Source: Flavobacterium sp. 9R | Lineage (GTDB): Bacteria; Bacteroidota; Bacteroidia; Flavobacteriales; Flavobacteriaceae | Assembly: GCF_902506345.1 (NCBI RefSeq) | Contig: NZ_LR733413.1 | Location: forward strand, 3,297,198-3,361,197 | Reading direction: 5' to 3' | Length of the DNA: 64,000 nt | Shown: piece by piece, positions 8,612 through 17,719 of the stretch | Position numbering within the stretch: position 1 is the stretch's first letter | Layout: each line of letters starts with the position of its first letter | Made by a program: the position numbers and the translations under genes | The notes under the pieces: generated by a model | The model's database searches: none | Told to the model about the DNA's origin: nothing | Seen by the model: the letters and a program-made list of their open reading frames with translations, nothing else

Positions 8612-11218
8612 TTGGCAGCAAAAGAAAAAGGCGTGAAAGAAACGCCATTGATGAAACAATATAATGAAATCAAAAGGAAGTATCCTGATGCTTGTTTGTT
8701 GTTTCGTGTAGGTGATTTTTATGAAACGTTTGGCGAAGATGCTATTCGCGCATCCAAAATACTAGGTATTACCTTGACCAAAAGAGGTGCTGGGTCTGAG
8801 ACGGAGACTGCATTGGCAGGTTTTCCCCATCATTCTATCAATACATATTTACCCAAGTTAGTTAAAGCTGGACTTCGTGTAGCCATTTGTGATCAGCTAG
8901 AAGATCCCAAAATGACCAAAACGATTGTGAAACGTGGCGTTACCGAATTGGTTACTCCTGGGGTTTCTATGAACGATGAGGTGTTGCAATCCAAAACCAA
9001 TAATTTTTTGGCTTCGGTATATTTTACCAATAAAAATATTGGAATTTCATTTTTAGATGTTTCTACTGGAGAATTTCTAACCGCACAAGGAAATGCAGAA
9101 TACATCGATAAGTTGTTGCAAAATTTCAATCCTAGTGAGGTCTTAGTGCCAAAAAACAACAAAAATACGTTCCGAGAAACATTCGGAGACGATTACCATA
9201 GTTTTTATCTCGAAGATTGGATTTACAAAGAGGATTATGCGTTTGAAAGCTTAACGAAGCATTTTCAAACCACTTCTTTAAAAGGTTTTGGTGTTGAAGA
9301 ATTGAAAGAAGGAATCGTGGCTTCAGGCGCTATTTTGTATTATTTGTCCGAAACACAGCATAATAGGGTGCAGCATATTACGGCCATACAACGTATTGCT
9401 GAAGATGCTTATGTTTGGATGGATCGTTTTACGATTCGTAATCTAGAGTTGTATCACAGTTATAATCCTAATGCGGTGACGTTGCTAGATGTAATCGATC
9501 GAACGCTATCGCCTATGGGTGGACGATTATTGAAGCGTTGGTTGGCTTTGCCTTTGAAGGATGCTGCTAAAATTCAGAGTCGTCATCAAGTAGTAGCTTA
9601 TTTAAAAGAAAATCAAGAAGTTTTAAAACAAATACAATATCAAATCAAGCAGATTTCTGATTTGGAACGTTTGATTTCAAAAATCGCAGCAGGCAAAGTA
9701 TCACCTCGTGAAGTGGTGTATTTGAAAGAATCTTTAGATGCAATCTTGCCGATCAAAACGATAGCTTTGCAAAGTCCGCAAGAAGCCGTAAAAGTAATTG
9801 GTGATAGTTTGCATAGTTGTGATTTGCTTCGAGAGAAAATAAAAACGACGTTAAATCAAGATGCACCAGTGGCCATCGCCAAAGGAAATGCGATTGCAGT
9901 TGGGGTACATTCTGAATTGGATGAGTTACGTGCGATTTCTACTTCTGGAAAAGAATTTTTAGAAGGAATCGAGAAACGTGAATCAGAGCGTACAGGGATT
10001 TCTTCTTTGAAAATTTCTTTTAATAATGTTTTTGGATATTATATCGAAGTTCGTAATACGCATAAAGATAAAGTGCCAAGTGAGTGGATTCGCAAGCAAA
10101 CCTTAGTGAATGCGGAGCGCTACATTACTGAAGAGTTGAAAGAATACGAAACCAAAATTTTAGGAGCCGAGGAAAAAATCCATAAAATCGAAGGAGAGAT
10201 TTTTGAACAATTGGTTCAATGGATTTCAACGTATATAAAACCAGTTCAAATGAATGCCAATTTGGTAGCACAGTTGGATTGTTTGTGTTCGTTTACACAA
10301 TTGGCTATCGAAAACCAATATGTTTGTCCTGAATTGGATGAAACCTTTGAATTGGATATCAAAAACGGTCGTCATCCAGTAATTGAAAAACAATTGCCTG
10401 TTGGTGTGTCTTACATCGCCAATGATGTTTTCCTTGATAGAGACACACAACAGTTGATTATGATTACGGGGCCCAATATGTCGGGTAAGTCGGCTATTTT
10501 GAGACAAACGGCTCTGATTGTACTCTTGGCTCAAATGGGAAGTTTTGTTCCAGCAGATAGCGTTAGAATGGGTATCGTGGATAAAATTTTTACCCGGGTA
10601 GGAGCTTCAGATAATATTTCGATGGGTGAATCTACTTTTATGGTTGAAATGAACGAGACGGCTTCTATTTTGAATAATATTTCAGATAGAAGTTTGGTGC
10701 TGTTGGATGAGATAGGTCGAGGAACAAGTACTTATGATGGAATTTCTATTGCGTGGGCAATTGCTGAGTTTTTGCACGAGCATCCATCGCAACCTAAAAC
10801 CCTTTTTGCTACGCATTATCACGAATTGAATGAAATGAGTGAATCATTAGTTCGCATACAAAATTATAATGTCGCTGTAAAAGAATTAAAAGATAACGTG
10901 CTTTTTATTCGAAAACTAATAAAAGGAGGCTCTGCTCATAGTTTTGGGATTCACGTAGCCAAAATGGCTGGAATGCCACAGTTAGTGATTTTGAAAGCGC
11001 AGAAAATATTAAAAAAATTAGAAAAAGACCATTCAGGAGATGCTTTAAATGGAATCAAAGCAGCAAAAGATGAGATGCAAATGAGTTTTTTTAACTTAGA
11101 TGACCCCTTGTTGGAGGAAATTAAAGAAGAAATTTTACAATTAGATATTAATTCGATAACGCCAATGGAGGCTTTGATGAAGCTGAATGAGATAAAACGA
11201 ATGCTCAGTCGAAAATAA
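8612..11218 (+). CDS. mutS: DNA mismatch repair protein MutS
   Basis: This 868-residue MutS recognises mismatched bases and recruits MutL. The mismatch-reading Phe-x-Glu motif is in [10 protein letters not shown] (about residues 31-40). The core and clamp domains follow, then the ATPase: Walker [12 protein letters not shown] at about 620-630, a [15 protein letters not shown]alker B/D-loop, and FATHYHEL. The C-terminal tail is present. No ATG precedes the first conserved residues; the best start is TTG at 8612, giving (M)[19 protein letters not shown]. Upstream in-frame codons have no homology I recognise. The gene stands alone, followed by two tRNA genes. High confidence in identity; the TTG start is a reading of alignment memory plus absence of ATG. 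Confidence 0.96.
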   Translation: MAAKEKGVKETPLMKQYNEIKRKYPDACLLFRVGDFYETFGEDAIRASKILGITLTKRGAGSETETALAGFPHHSINTYLPKLVKAGLRVAICDQLEDPKMTKTIVKRGVTELVTPGVSMNDEVLQSKTNNFLASVYFTNKNIGISFLDVSTGEFLTAQGNAEYIDKLLQNFNPSEVLVPKNNKNTFRETFGDDYHSFYLEDWIYKEDYAFESLTKHFQTTSLKGFGVEELKEGIVASGAILYYLSETQHNRVQHITAIQRIAEDAYVWMDRFTIRNLELYHSYNPNAVTLLDVIDRTLSPMGGRLLKRWLALPLKDAAKIQSRHQVVAYLKENQEVLKQIQYQIKQISDLERLISKIAAGKVSPREVVYLKESLDAILPIKTIALQSPQEAVKVIGDSLHSCDLLREKIKTTLNQDAPVAIAKGNAIAVGVHSELDELRAISTSGKEFLEGIEKRESERTGISSLKISFNNVFGYYIEVRNTHKDKVPSEWIRKQTLVNAERYITEELKEYETKILGAEEKIHKIEGEIFEQLVQWISTYIKPVQMNANLVAQLDCLCSFTQLAIENQYVCPELDETFELDIKNGRHPVIEKQLPVGVSYIANDVFLDRDTQQLIMITGPNMSGKSAILRQTALIVLLAQMGSFVPADSVRMGIVDKIFTRVGASDNISMGESTFMVEMNETASILNNISDRSLVLLDEIGRGTSTYDGISIAWAIAEFLHEHPSQPKTLFATHYHELNEMSESLVRIQNYNVAVKELKDNVLFIRKLIKGGSAHSFGIHVAKMAGMPQLVILKAQKILKKLEKDHSGDALNGIKAAKDEMQMSFFNLDDPLLEEIKEEILQLDINSITPMEALMKLNEIKRMLSRK

Positions 11219-11361
11219 TTGCAGTATAAAGAATAGGTTATCAGAAGGTTATATTTTTATTGAATTTTTTTTCTGAAAAAGGCTTGTTTTATTGAATATT
11301 TGTGCTAAATTTGCCACCGCAATACGAAACAAGTACTGCAGTTCTTTTGAGAATTTGAAAC

Positions 11362-11434
11362 GCGAAAATAGCTCAGTTGGTAGAGCGCGACCTTGCCAAG
11401 GTCGAGGTCGCGGGTTCGAGCCCCGTTTTTCGCT
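11362..11434 (+). tRNA. tRNA-Gly (GCC)
   Basis: A 73-nt cloverleaf. Acceptor GCGAAAA pairs with TTTTCGC, followed by discriminator T. The D-arm is GCTC/GAGC. The anticodon stem CGACC/GGTCG presents loop TTGCCAA, so the anticodon is GCC for glycine. The T-arm is GCGGG-TTCGAGC-CCCGT. CCA is not encoded. It is 14 nt upstream of tRNA-Leu. Confidence 0.95.
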
Positions 11435-11448
11435 CAACACCACATAAT

Positions 11449-11534
11449 GCTCGGATGGTGAAATTGGTAGACACGCTGGACTTAAAATCCAGTGAACAGC
11501 AATGTTCGTGCGGGTTCAAGTCCCGCTCTGAGTA
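11449..11534 (+). tRNA. tRNA-Leu (UAA)
   Basis: An 86-nt class II tRNA with a long variable arm. Acceptor GCTCGGA pairs with TCTGAGT (two G-U pairs), and the discriminator is A. Anticodon stem CTGGA/TCCAG surrounds loop CTTAAAA, giving anticodon TAA. The T-arm is GCGGG-TTCAAGT-CCCGC. It is probably co-transcribed with the tRNA-Gly just upstream. Confidence 0.95.
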
Positions 11535-11538
11535 CAAG

Positions 11539-11569
11539 AAAGCTTCAAACTATGTTTGGAGCTTTTTTT
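11539..11569 (+). terminator. Terminator of the tRNA-Gly/tRNA-Leu unit
   Basis: The stem AAAGCTTCAAAC / GTTTGGAGCTTT (one G-T pair) has a TAT loop. A T-run follows directly after tRNA-Leu. Confidence 0.8.
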
Positions 11570-11647
11570 ATTTATGACAAATCCTAACATCGGCCTGATG
11601 AGGATGGAGTAATTTGATTTTAAAATCTTTAACGTATAAATTATTGT

Positions 11648-11995
11648 ATGGGTGCTTTTGTGATTAGTAAACGGTTTAATGATACTTATAAGTTTGTTTT
11701 TACATCACGTAAAGGGAAGGTGATTTTTACCAGTCAAAGCTATGAATTGAAGTTTGAAGGGGAGGAGGATATTGTCTTGATACAGCAGTCGATTGATGCG
11801 TTGGTTTTTATTAAATTAAAATCAGCGGCTGGGAAGTATTATTTTAGATTGTTGCTTGGAGAGCGCCATTTGGCAACCAGCAGAAAGTATACTACAGAGT
11901 TGCGATTGCTCAAAGGAATAGAGGAGATAAAAAAATCTGCTGCGGTGTCTGAGATTTTAGATTTCTCTGAAAACACCTTTGTTTTTCCAGATTGA
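11648..11995 (+). CDS. DUF1508 (YegP-like) family protein
   Basis: This 115-residue protein begins MGAFVISKRFNDTYKFVFTSRKGKVIFTSQSY, which resembles a YegP/DUF1508 repeat (phenylalanine-containing beta strands, then a 'GxVIxxSxxY' segment). YegP proteins have two tandem repeats. The second half here (AGKYYFRLLLGERHLATSRKY) fits a degenerate second repeat ending before a short helical tail. Function is unknown for the family. It is a single gene between the tRNA terminator and its own strong terminator at 12018. Family call is fairly confident; no role is proposed. Confidence 0.75.
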   Translation: MGAFVISKRFNDTYKFVFTSRKGKVIFTSQSYELKFEGEEDIVLIQQSIDALVFIKLKSAAGKYYFRLLLGERHLATSRKYTTELRLLKGIEEIKKSAAVSEILDFSENTFVFPD

Positions 11996-12017
11996 ATCTA
12001 TGATATAGTTTGATAAA

Positions 12018-12050
12018 CAAAAGCTCAAGATGATTCTTGAGCTTTTGTTT
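12018..12050 (+). terminator. Terminator after the DUF1508 gene
   Basis: A perfect 13-bp stem, CAAAAGCTCAAGA / TCTTGAGCTTTTG, with a TGAT loop is followed by a T-run. Confidence 0.88.
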
Positions 12051-12061
12051 TTTGGGTATAA

Positions 12062-12090
12062 AAAAAGCCATCACATGGATGGCTTGATTT
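12062..12090 (-). terminator. Terminator after the Ala-rich lipoprotein
   Basis: The 8-bp stem AAGCCATC / GATGGCTT (12065-12072 and 12078-12085) is followed on the minus strand by a T-run. It lies downstream of the small lipoprotein gene. Confidence 0.78.
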
Positions 12091-12107
12091 TTTCTGTAAT
12101 TTAAAAA

Positions 12108-12317
12108 TTACTTAGCAGCTGGAGCTTCAGCAGCTGGAGCAGCAGCAGAATCAACTACAGTAGCAGCAGAATCAACAGCAGGTGCAGCAGCAGAATCAAC
12201 TACAGTAGCAGCAGAATCAACAGCAACTTCAGCTCCTTCAGCAGCAGCGTCAGCTTTTTTACAAGATACAACAGTTAATACAGCAACAGCAGCTAAACTT
12301 AAAAATACTTTTTTCAT
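12108..12317 (-). CDS. Small Ala/Val/Asp-rich lipoprotein with internal tandem repeat
   Basis: This 69-residue protein has a lipoprotein signal with a lipobox ending LTVVSC, so Cys19 should be lipidated. The mature part is almost only Ala, Val, Asp, Ser and Pro. Residues 33-47 and 48-62 are identical 15-residue repeats (VDSAATVVDSAAAPA). No known domain is recognised. Similar low-complexity small lipoproteins are common in flavobacteria and are probably abundant envelope components, though this is inference. It is monocistronic, with a TATCTTTG promoter element upstream and a terminator downstream. The repeat is nearly perfect in DNA, which suggests recent expansion. Confidence 0.8.
   Translation of the reverse strand: MKKVFLSLAAVAVLTVVSCKKADAAAEGAEVAVDSAATVVDSAAAPAVDSAATVVDSAAAPAAEAPAAK
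12132..12221 (-). repeat. Two 45-bp tandem repeats inside the small lipoprotein gene
   Basis: Two adjacent 45-bp units encode the same 15 residues. They differ at one base by my reading (GGA versus GGT on the plus strand). Being in-frame, copy-number change would lengthen or shorten the protein without a frameshift. Confidence 0.85.
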
Positions 12318-12354
12318 CTTAATTTTATTATAAAGGTTAATTATTAATTCGTGG

Positions 12355-12362
12355 CAAAGATA
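12355..12362 (-). promoter_or_regulatory. -7 promoter element for the Ala-rich lipoprotein
   Basis: The minus strand reads TATCTTTG, matching TAnnTTTG, 37 bases upstream of the ATG. Confidence 0.5.
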
Positions 12363-12487
12363 TAAAAAAATTAATACGCAATATATTTTTTTGTATTTTT
12401 TTTAAATTATATTCTCTGTTCACGTGGGTTTAAATATCAAATAGTATGCCAATGTAGGGGGTGTGCTAAAATAGTAGCTGTTAGTTA

Positions 12488-14644
12488 CTAACGTTTCCCT
12501 TTTTGGTTTTTTTTAGGATGTACCAATTGTAATTCTTCAATCAAGTTTTTTGCTCCTGCGTATTTGTCCATAATGAAAAGTACATAGCGAATGTCGACCA
12601 TTATGTTTCTGCAGATGCTAGGGTCGTAATAGATGTCGCTCATCGTACCTTCCCAAACACGGTCAAAGTTCAATCCAATTAAATTTCCTTTGGCGTCTAG
12701 CGCTGGACTTCCTGAATTTCCGCCTGTAGTATGATTGGTACCAATAAAGCATACGGGCATTTTTCCGTTTTCGCCATAATTTCCAAAATCTTTGTTTTTA
12801 TACAAATCAATCAATTTTGGAGAAACATCAAATTCGTAGTCACCAGGAATGTATTTTTCCATTACACCGTTTAGGTAAGTGATAGGGTTGTAATATACGC
12901 CGTCCTTTGGTTCGTATCCTTTTACTTTTCCATAAGTCACCCTCAAAGTACTATTAGCATCTGGAAAAATTCTTGAATTTTCGCTCAGTTCCAGTTGTGC
13001 TTTCATATAATTGCGCTGCAATTCCGTTATTTTCAAATTTAAAGCCTCGTAAGTAGGATTCACTTCTTTTAGATACATATCGGCCATACTTTTTACTAGA
13101 ACAAAAGCAGGGTCACGGTTGATGTTTTCTAATACCGTTTTTGTATCGCCAGTTAGTAGTTCTTTTGAGCCAGAATAGGAAGTGAGTTTGGAGTCAGAAT
13201 AAATGCTCTTTGTGAGTTGGTTAACGTCAATGTTGTTGAGTGTGTTCGGTAAGAATTGCTTTGGTACTTTTGTAGCATATAATGCAATAAGTTGCTCGAA
13301 TACTTTTTCGTCAACTTTAGCGCTGAAATCTTTATAAAAATCGCCCAATCCGTTGTACAGGTTGTTTTTTCTGTCAGTAAAAGCCTGTTCTCCTTTGGAG
13401 TTGTAAAGTTGCTCTAATTGATAGAATTTGTAAGCAACAGTAAGTAGTTCCGTATTTCTTTGTACGGTTTCGTTAAAATAATCTCTTGCCAAAGCGTAAG
13501 GCGCGATTTCAGTGTAGTTTTTTTCGAAATCACTCAAAAGACTGCCGTATTCTTTTTCTTTTTTGGCTTTGCTAACCTTTTCTTGAAACTTCTTTTCGGC
13601 TTCTTTTTTTACGGCAATCGCATTTGATTTCTTGATGCCTAAAGTTTCACCTTGCCATTTTTTCCAATAATTGGCCGTTCCTGCATATTTTGAAGCATAT
13701 TGGATTTTGATAGCATTATCTTTTCTCATAAAACCATCAGCTACTTTAAGAGCTTGTTCTCTGATTTCGATTTTTGCAGGATTCAGTTCGTTTGCAATTT
13801 GGTTGATGGCAACAGCAGGTAAGTATTCGTTGGTTCTTCCTGGATACCCAAAAACTAAAGTAAAATCATCTTCGGCAATACCGTCTAAAGAAACTGGTAA
13901 AAAGTGTTTTGGAGTATAAGGAACATTGTCTTTTGAATAGGCGGCTGGACGATTGTTTTTGTCAGCATAAATTCTGAAAAGTGAAAAATCTCCAGTATGT
14001 CTAGGCCAAACCCAATTGTCGGTATCCGAACCAAATTTTCCTATCGAAGTTGGTGGCGCACCTACTAAACGAACGTCTTTGAAGGTTTCGGTAACAAAAA
14101 GTAAGTATTGATTGCCGTCATAGAACGTTCGGATTTTGTTTTCTTGCCAAGCTTCTTTGGGAAATGAATTGCTTAAAGCGCTAATGTTTTCTTGAATTTT
14201 CTTTTGCTTATCGGCTTCATTTGATAGCGTATTCACTCCTTCCAAGACTTGTTTGGTCACGTCTTCTATTTTGACAATAAAAGTCACGACCAAATCTTTA
14301 TTGGGTAATTCATCTTCCATTTTGTAGGCCCAAAAACCATTGGCTAAATAGTCGTGCTCGGTGCTAGAATGCGATTGAATTTGTCCGTAACCACAATGGT
14401 GATTGGTTAGCAAAAGTCCTTTAGGTGAAATAACTTCCGAAGTACAACCTCCGTTAAATTGAGGCACAGCGTCTTTTAAGCTGGATTTGTTGGTGTCGTA
14501 AATGTCTTTGGCAGTCATTTTCATGCCCAGACTTTTCATTTCTTTTTCGTTCATTCCTTCCAAGAGAGAAGGTATCCACATACCGCCTTGTTGGGCTTGT
14601 GTTTGAATCACAAAAAGCAATAAGAATAGTTTTAAGAATTTCAT
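12488..14644 (-). CDS. S46 family dipeptidyl peptidase, DPP11-like (Asp/Glu-specific)
   Basis: This 718-residue secreted serine exopeptidase has a signal peptide at residues 1-18. The catalytic triad elements are visible: His in LLTNHHCGYG (about 82-83), Asp in DTDNWVWPRHTGDFS, and Ser644 in GGNSGSPALD. S46 enzymes remove dipeptides from peptide N-termini in the periplasm. Specificity is set by a residue 18 positions after the nucleophile: Gly in DPP7 (hydrophobic P1), Arg in DPP11 (acidic P1). Here that position is Arg662, in NFDRVWEG, so a DPP11-type Asp/Glu preference is predicted. The gene lies 30 bp after the GNAT gene on the same strand, and may be transcribed with it and waaA. Confidence 0.93.
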   Translation of the reverse strand: MKFLKLFLLLFVIQTQAQQGGMWIPSLLEGMNEKEMKSLGMKMTAKDIYDTNKSSLKDAVPQFNGGCTSEVISPKGLLLTNHHCGYGQIQSHSSTEHDYLANGFWAYKMEDELPNKDLVVTFIVKIEDVTKQVLEGVNTLSNEADKQKKIQENISALSNSFPKEAWQENKIRTFYDGNQYLLFVTETFKDVRLVGAPPTSIGKFGSDTDNWVWPRHTGDFSLFRIYADKNNRPAAYSKDNVPYTPKHFLPVSLDGIAEDDFTLVFGYPGRTNEYLPAVAINQIANELNPAKIEIREQALKVADGFMRKDNAIKIQYASKYAGTANYWKKWQGETLGIKKSNAIAVKKEAEKKFQEKVSKAKKEKEYGSLLSDFEKNYTEIAPYALARDYFNETVQRNTELLTVAYKFYQLEQLYNSKGEQAFTDRKNNLYNGLGDFYKDFSAKVDEKVFEQLIALYATKVPKQFLPNTLNNIDVNQLTKSIYSDSKLTSYSGSKELLTGDTKTVLENINRDPAFVLVKSMADMYLKEVNPTYEALNLKITELQRNYMKAQLELSENSRIFPDANSTLRVTYGKVKGYEPKDGVYYNPITYLNGVMEKYIPGDYEFDVSPKLIDLYKNKDFGNYGENGKMPVCFIGTNHTTGGNSGSPALDAKGNLIGLNFDRVWEGTMSDIYYDPSICRNIMVDIRYVLFIMDKYAGAKNLIEELQLVHPKKNQKGKR

Positions 14645-14674
14645 AGGAGTAATGGTATTTAAAAGGTAATAAAA

Positions 14675-15118
14675 TTATAATTTGTGTTTCATCAATTTTC
14701 TCGGGTGAATAGTAAAGCCGCTTTTGAGATACAATTGCTGAGCCGAAAGATTGTGTTCTTCGACTTCTAAATAAAGTAATCTTAAGCTTAGTTCTTCGCT
14801 TTGTGTTTTGGCAAAAGCAACGGCACTTTTCCCAATTCCTTGGCCTTGTGCTTTGGGTTGAATGTATAATTCATCTAAAAAAGCAATCTTACCTTGGTAT
14901 TCAAAGCTAAAAACAAAAGTCAGAATCAAATACCCTACAATTTCTTGATTCCAGACTAATAACCAGCATTTGCCAAGATTATCGTTTGTTAAAAATTCTT
15001 TAAACAAATTCTTTGCGATTGTTGTGTCAAAAGGGTAGTTGTCAATAGCGTAAAATTCGCTCATCAAAGAGGTAACGGTATCGATATCCTTTTTTTCGAG
15101 TGGTTGAAATTGTATCAT
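14675..15118 (-). CDS. GNAT family N-acetyltransferase
   Basis: This 147-residue single-domain GNAT acetyltransferase has the acetyl-CoA binding motif A in LDELYIQPKAQGQGIGKSAVAFA, where QGQGIG is the pyrophosphate-binding Q/R-x-x-G-x-G/A loop. Strand beta-4 precedes it, and LRLLYLEVEEHNLSAQQLYLKSGF is motif B. The substrate is not predictable. Its start overlaps the end of waaA by 4 bases (ATGA), which implies translational coupling. The S46 peptidase follows 30 bp downstream, so waaA, this gene and the peptidase probably form one operon. Confidence 0.88.
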   Translation of the reverse strand: MIQFQPLEKKDIDTVTSLMSEFYAIDNYPFDTTIAKNLFKEFLTNDNLGKCWLLVWNQEIVGYLILTFVFSFEYQGKIAFLDELYIQPKAQGQGIGKSAVAFAKTQSEELSLRLLYLEVEEHNLSAQQLYLKSGFTIHPRKLMKHKL

Positions 15119-16347
15119 TGAAGATGATTTAGAATGATAGCGGTAGCGCCTTTATTTTGCTGTACAAATTGGCGGCAAATAGCTCCTTTTTGAAATCTAA
15201 TTTCTGGTTTGTAAATCAAATCGTCAAAAGTTTCGAGTAAATCTTTATTGTTTTCAATGCTAACACATCCTTCAAGTTTAACTAAAGCTGTGGCTTCTGC
15301 AAAATGCGAATAATTTGGTCCAATTACGATAGGAATTCCAAAAGTGGCTGGTTCTAAAATATTATGAACTCCAGGATTTCCATAGCCACCGCCTACATAA
15401 GCTATGTCGGCATAACTGTAGATTTTGGTTAAAATCCCAATGGTGTCAATAATAAAAACTTGTTGGTCGGATAGGGATTGATGTTCTTTTTCAGAAAATA
15501 AGACCGTAGGTTTGGTAATTAGTGCTCTTAAGTTTGCGATTTGTTCCGCTTTGATATTATGCGGAGCAATAATAAATTTTACGTTTTCATTGCTGTATTC
15601 ATTAATGTATTGAGCGATAATTTCTTCGTCTTTTGGCCAAGAACTGCCTACAACAATAGTAATTTTGTTATTCTTGAATTCGGCTATGAAATCAAGAGTG
15701 TTGTCTTTCTCTAAAATGGTACTTACACGGTCAAAACGCGTATCTCCAGAAACCAAAACATTTTGGTAGCCAAGGCTTTGCAAGAGTTGTTTCGAAGATT
15801 CGTTTTGCACAAAAAAGAAATCAAAAGCGTTCAGGGCTTTTCTGTAAAAACCGCCGTACCATTGAAAAAAGGCTTGATTTTCTCTCAGAATTCCAGAAAT
15901 CAAATAGGTTTTGATGTTTCGTTTTTTGAGTTCGTTTAAGTAATTCGGCCAATACTCGTATTTGATAAAGAAAACCAGTTCGGGCTTGGCTAACTCGATG
16001 AATTGTTTGGCATTTTTTTGAGTATCCAATGGTAAATAAACCGTGCAATCAGCCACTGTATTGTTCTTTCGCACCTCGTAACCTGAAGGAGAAAAAAAGG
16101 TGACTATAATTTTATGGGAAGGGAATTTTTCTTTTATTTTTTCAATTACAGGAAGTCCTTGTTCGTATTCGCCTAAGGATGCGGCGTGAAACCAGATGGA
16201 TTTGTCGTTGGGTTGAATTTTTTCTTCTAAAGTCTTAAAAACATCCTTTCGACCCTTTACAAAAAGAGCCATTTTTGGGCTAAAAAGGGCAGCGATTTTC
16301 AATAAAAAACCTGCTGTAAAAACGATTTGATTATACAGAAAAAACAT
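15115..16347 (-). CDS. waaA: 3-deoxy-D-manno-octulosonic acid (Kdo) transferase
   Basis: This 410-residue inner-membrane glycosyltransferase (GT-B fold, GT30) adds Kdo to lipid A precursor from CMP-Kdo. An N-terminal hydrophobic anchor (FFLYNQIVFTAGFLLKIAAL) is followed by IWFHAASLGEYEQGLPVI, the conserved acceptor-site segment with the catalytic-base Glu. Later landmarks are TFFSPSGYEVR, FIKYEYWPNYL, VSGDTRFDR, and the donor-site AYVGGGYGNPGVHNILEPA with GPNYSHFAEA. Length is normal. It is the first gene of a likely waaA-GNAT-S46 operon and is divergent from the DegT gene. Confidence 0.95.
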   Translation of the reverse strand: MFFLYNQIVFTAGFLLKIAALFSPKMALFVKGRKDVFKTLEEKIQPNDKSIWFHAASLGEYEQGLPVIEKIKEKFPSHKIIVTFFSPSGYEVRKNNTVADCTVYLPLDTQKNAKQFIELAKPELVFFIKYEYWPNYLNELKKRNIKTYLISGILRENQAFFQWYGGFYRKALNAFDFFFVQNESSKQLLQSLGYQNVLVSGDTRFDRVSTILEKDNTLDFIAEFKNNKITIVVGSSWPKDEEIIAQYINEYSNENVKFIIAPHNIKAEQIANLRALITKPTVLFSEKEHQSLSDQQVFIIDTIGILTKIYSYADIAYVGGGYGNPGVHNILEPATFGIPIVIGPNYSHFAEATALVKLEGCVSIENNKDLLETFDDLIYKPEIRFQKGAICRQFVQQNKGATAIILNHLQ

Positions 16348-16489
16348 GAGTATAAATTTTGGCTAAAATACAGTTTCTTTATGGTTTTTTCATTGTCTAA
16401 GAGGGATTAAATAACTATTTTTGTTGTTCTTTTTTGCGAAAACATTTTGGGTTGACCTACTTTGTTTTCAAACTTTAAATTATTTTTCA

Positions 16490-17620
16490 ATGAAAAAAAT
16501 CCAAATGGTTGACTTAAAAAGTCAATATGATAAAATAAAAGACGTTGTAAATACCTCAATTCAAAACGTTTTAGATACGAATACTTACATCAACGGTCCA
16601 GAAGTACATACTTTCCAGAAAGAATTAGAAACCTATTTGGACGTAAAACACGTCATTCCTTGTGCCAATGGTACCGATGCGCTACAAATTGCGATGATGG
16701 GATTGGGTTTACAGCCCGGAGACGAAGTAATCACTGCCGATTTTACGTTTGCAGCAACCGTAGAAGTGATTGCATTATTGCAACTGACTCCCGTTTTGGT
16801 AGATGTTGATATGTACAACATGAACATTTCTCTAGAAGCTATCAAAAAAGCCATTACTCCAAAAACCAAAGCGATTGTACCCGTACACTTGTTTGGTCGT
16901 GCTGCTAATATGGAAGCGATTATGGCTTTGGCTAATGAGCATAATTTATATGTAATCGAAGATAATGCACAGGCTATTGGTGCCAATTGCAAATTTTCAG
17001 ATGGTACCAAAAAGAAAGCTGGAACTATCGGTCATGTAGGAGCGACTTCCTTTTTCCCTTCTAAGAACTTAGGATGTTATGGCGATGGTGGTGCTATTTT
17101 TACTAACGACGATGCTTTGGCACACACCCTTCGCGGTATTGTAAACCACGGAATGTACGAAAGATACCATCACGATGTGGTGGGTGTAAATTCGCGGTTG
17201 GATAGTATTCAAGCAGCAGTTCTGAATGCAAAATTACCCTTGTTAGATCAATACAATAAAGCGCGTCAAGATGCTGCTCGCAAATATACCTTGGCTTTTC
17301 AAGATCACGCCAATATCATTGCGCCAAGTATTTGCAATATCTGCGATTGTCATGTTTTTCATCAATATACCTTGCGGATCATCAATGCGGATCGCAATGG
17401 ATTAATGCAGCATTTGTTAGATAAAGGTATTCCATGTGCTATTTATTATCCAATTCCATTGCACGCACAAAAAGCCTATTTGGATACAAGATATAAAGAA
17501 GAAGATTTTCCAGTTACGAATCAGTTGGTACAAGAAGTGTTATCTTTACCTATGCACACTGAGCTTGATGACGAGCAAATTAAATTTATTACCGATAGTG
17601 TTTTAGAATTTTTAGGATAG
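16490..17620 (+). CDS. DegT/DnrJ/EryC1/StrS family aminotransferase
   Basis: This 376-residue PLP enzyme typically aminates a nucleotide-linked keto-sugar. Motifs: MVDLKSQYDKIK at the N-terminus, PCANGTDALQIAMMGLG, VHLFGRAANM, and VIEDNAQAIGA with the PLP-contacting Asp. The PLP lysine is in TSFFPSKNLGCYGDGG, and NSRLDSIQAA follows. The C-terminal YYPIPLHAQKAY is also diagnostic. I chose the ATG at 16490, because the 23 residues encoded upstream look non-homologous and hydrophobic. Repeat R3 starts one base after the stop and galE follows, suggesting a shared role in surface-sugar synthesis. The exact sugar is unknown. Confidence 0.9.
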   Translation: MKKIQMVDLKSQYDKIKDVVNTSIQNVLDTNTYINGPEVHTFQKELETYLDVKHVIPCANGTDALQIAMMGLGLQPGDEVITADFTFAATVEVIALLQLTPVLVDVDMYNMNISLEAIKKAITPKTKAIVPVHLFGRAANMEAIMALANEHNLYVIEDNAQAIGANCKFSDGTKKKAGTIGHVGATSFFPSKNLGCYGDGGAIFTNDDALAHTLRGIVNHGMYERYHHDVVGVNSRLDSIQAAVLNAKLPLLDQYNKARQDAARKYTLAFQDHANIIAPSICNICDCHVFHQYTLRIINADRNGLMQHLLDKGIPCAIYYPIPLHAQKAYLDTRYKEEDFPVTNQLVQEVLSLPMHTELDDEQIKFITDSVLEFLG

Positions 17621-17703
17621 TTTTTAGGAGCTATTTCCTGCTGTACGCTATATCTTGCTTGGCGAACCCCTCCAAGCAAGGATGCCGCTTCCATCAGGGC
17701 TAA
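17621..17703 (+). repeat. Intergenic structured repeat R3
   Basis: The shortest copy, 83 bp. It begins right after the DegT stop with TTTTTAGGAGC and ends CAGGGCTAA, 16 bases before the galE start. The core stem is CTTGCTTGG / CCAAGCAAG with the conserved extra G (AAGGATGCCGCT). It lies between two co-oriented genes, so it would be part of any readthrough mRNA. Confidence 0.82.
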
Positions 17704-17719
17704 CCCAAACCACACAATT

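Noticed and set aside
11249..11577. ORFs overlapping the two tRNA genes on both strands
   Set aside because: They lie across clear cloverleaf tRNAs and have no homology I recognise.
16421..16489. Upstream start for the DegT gene
   Set aside because: The extra 23 residues are hydrophobic and not part of the family; ATG at 16490 fits the standard N-terminus.
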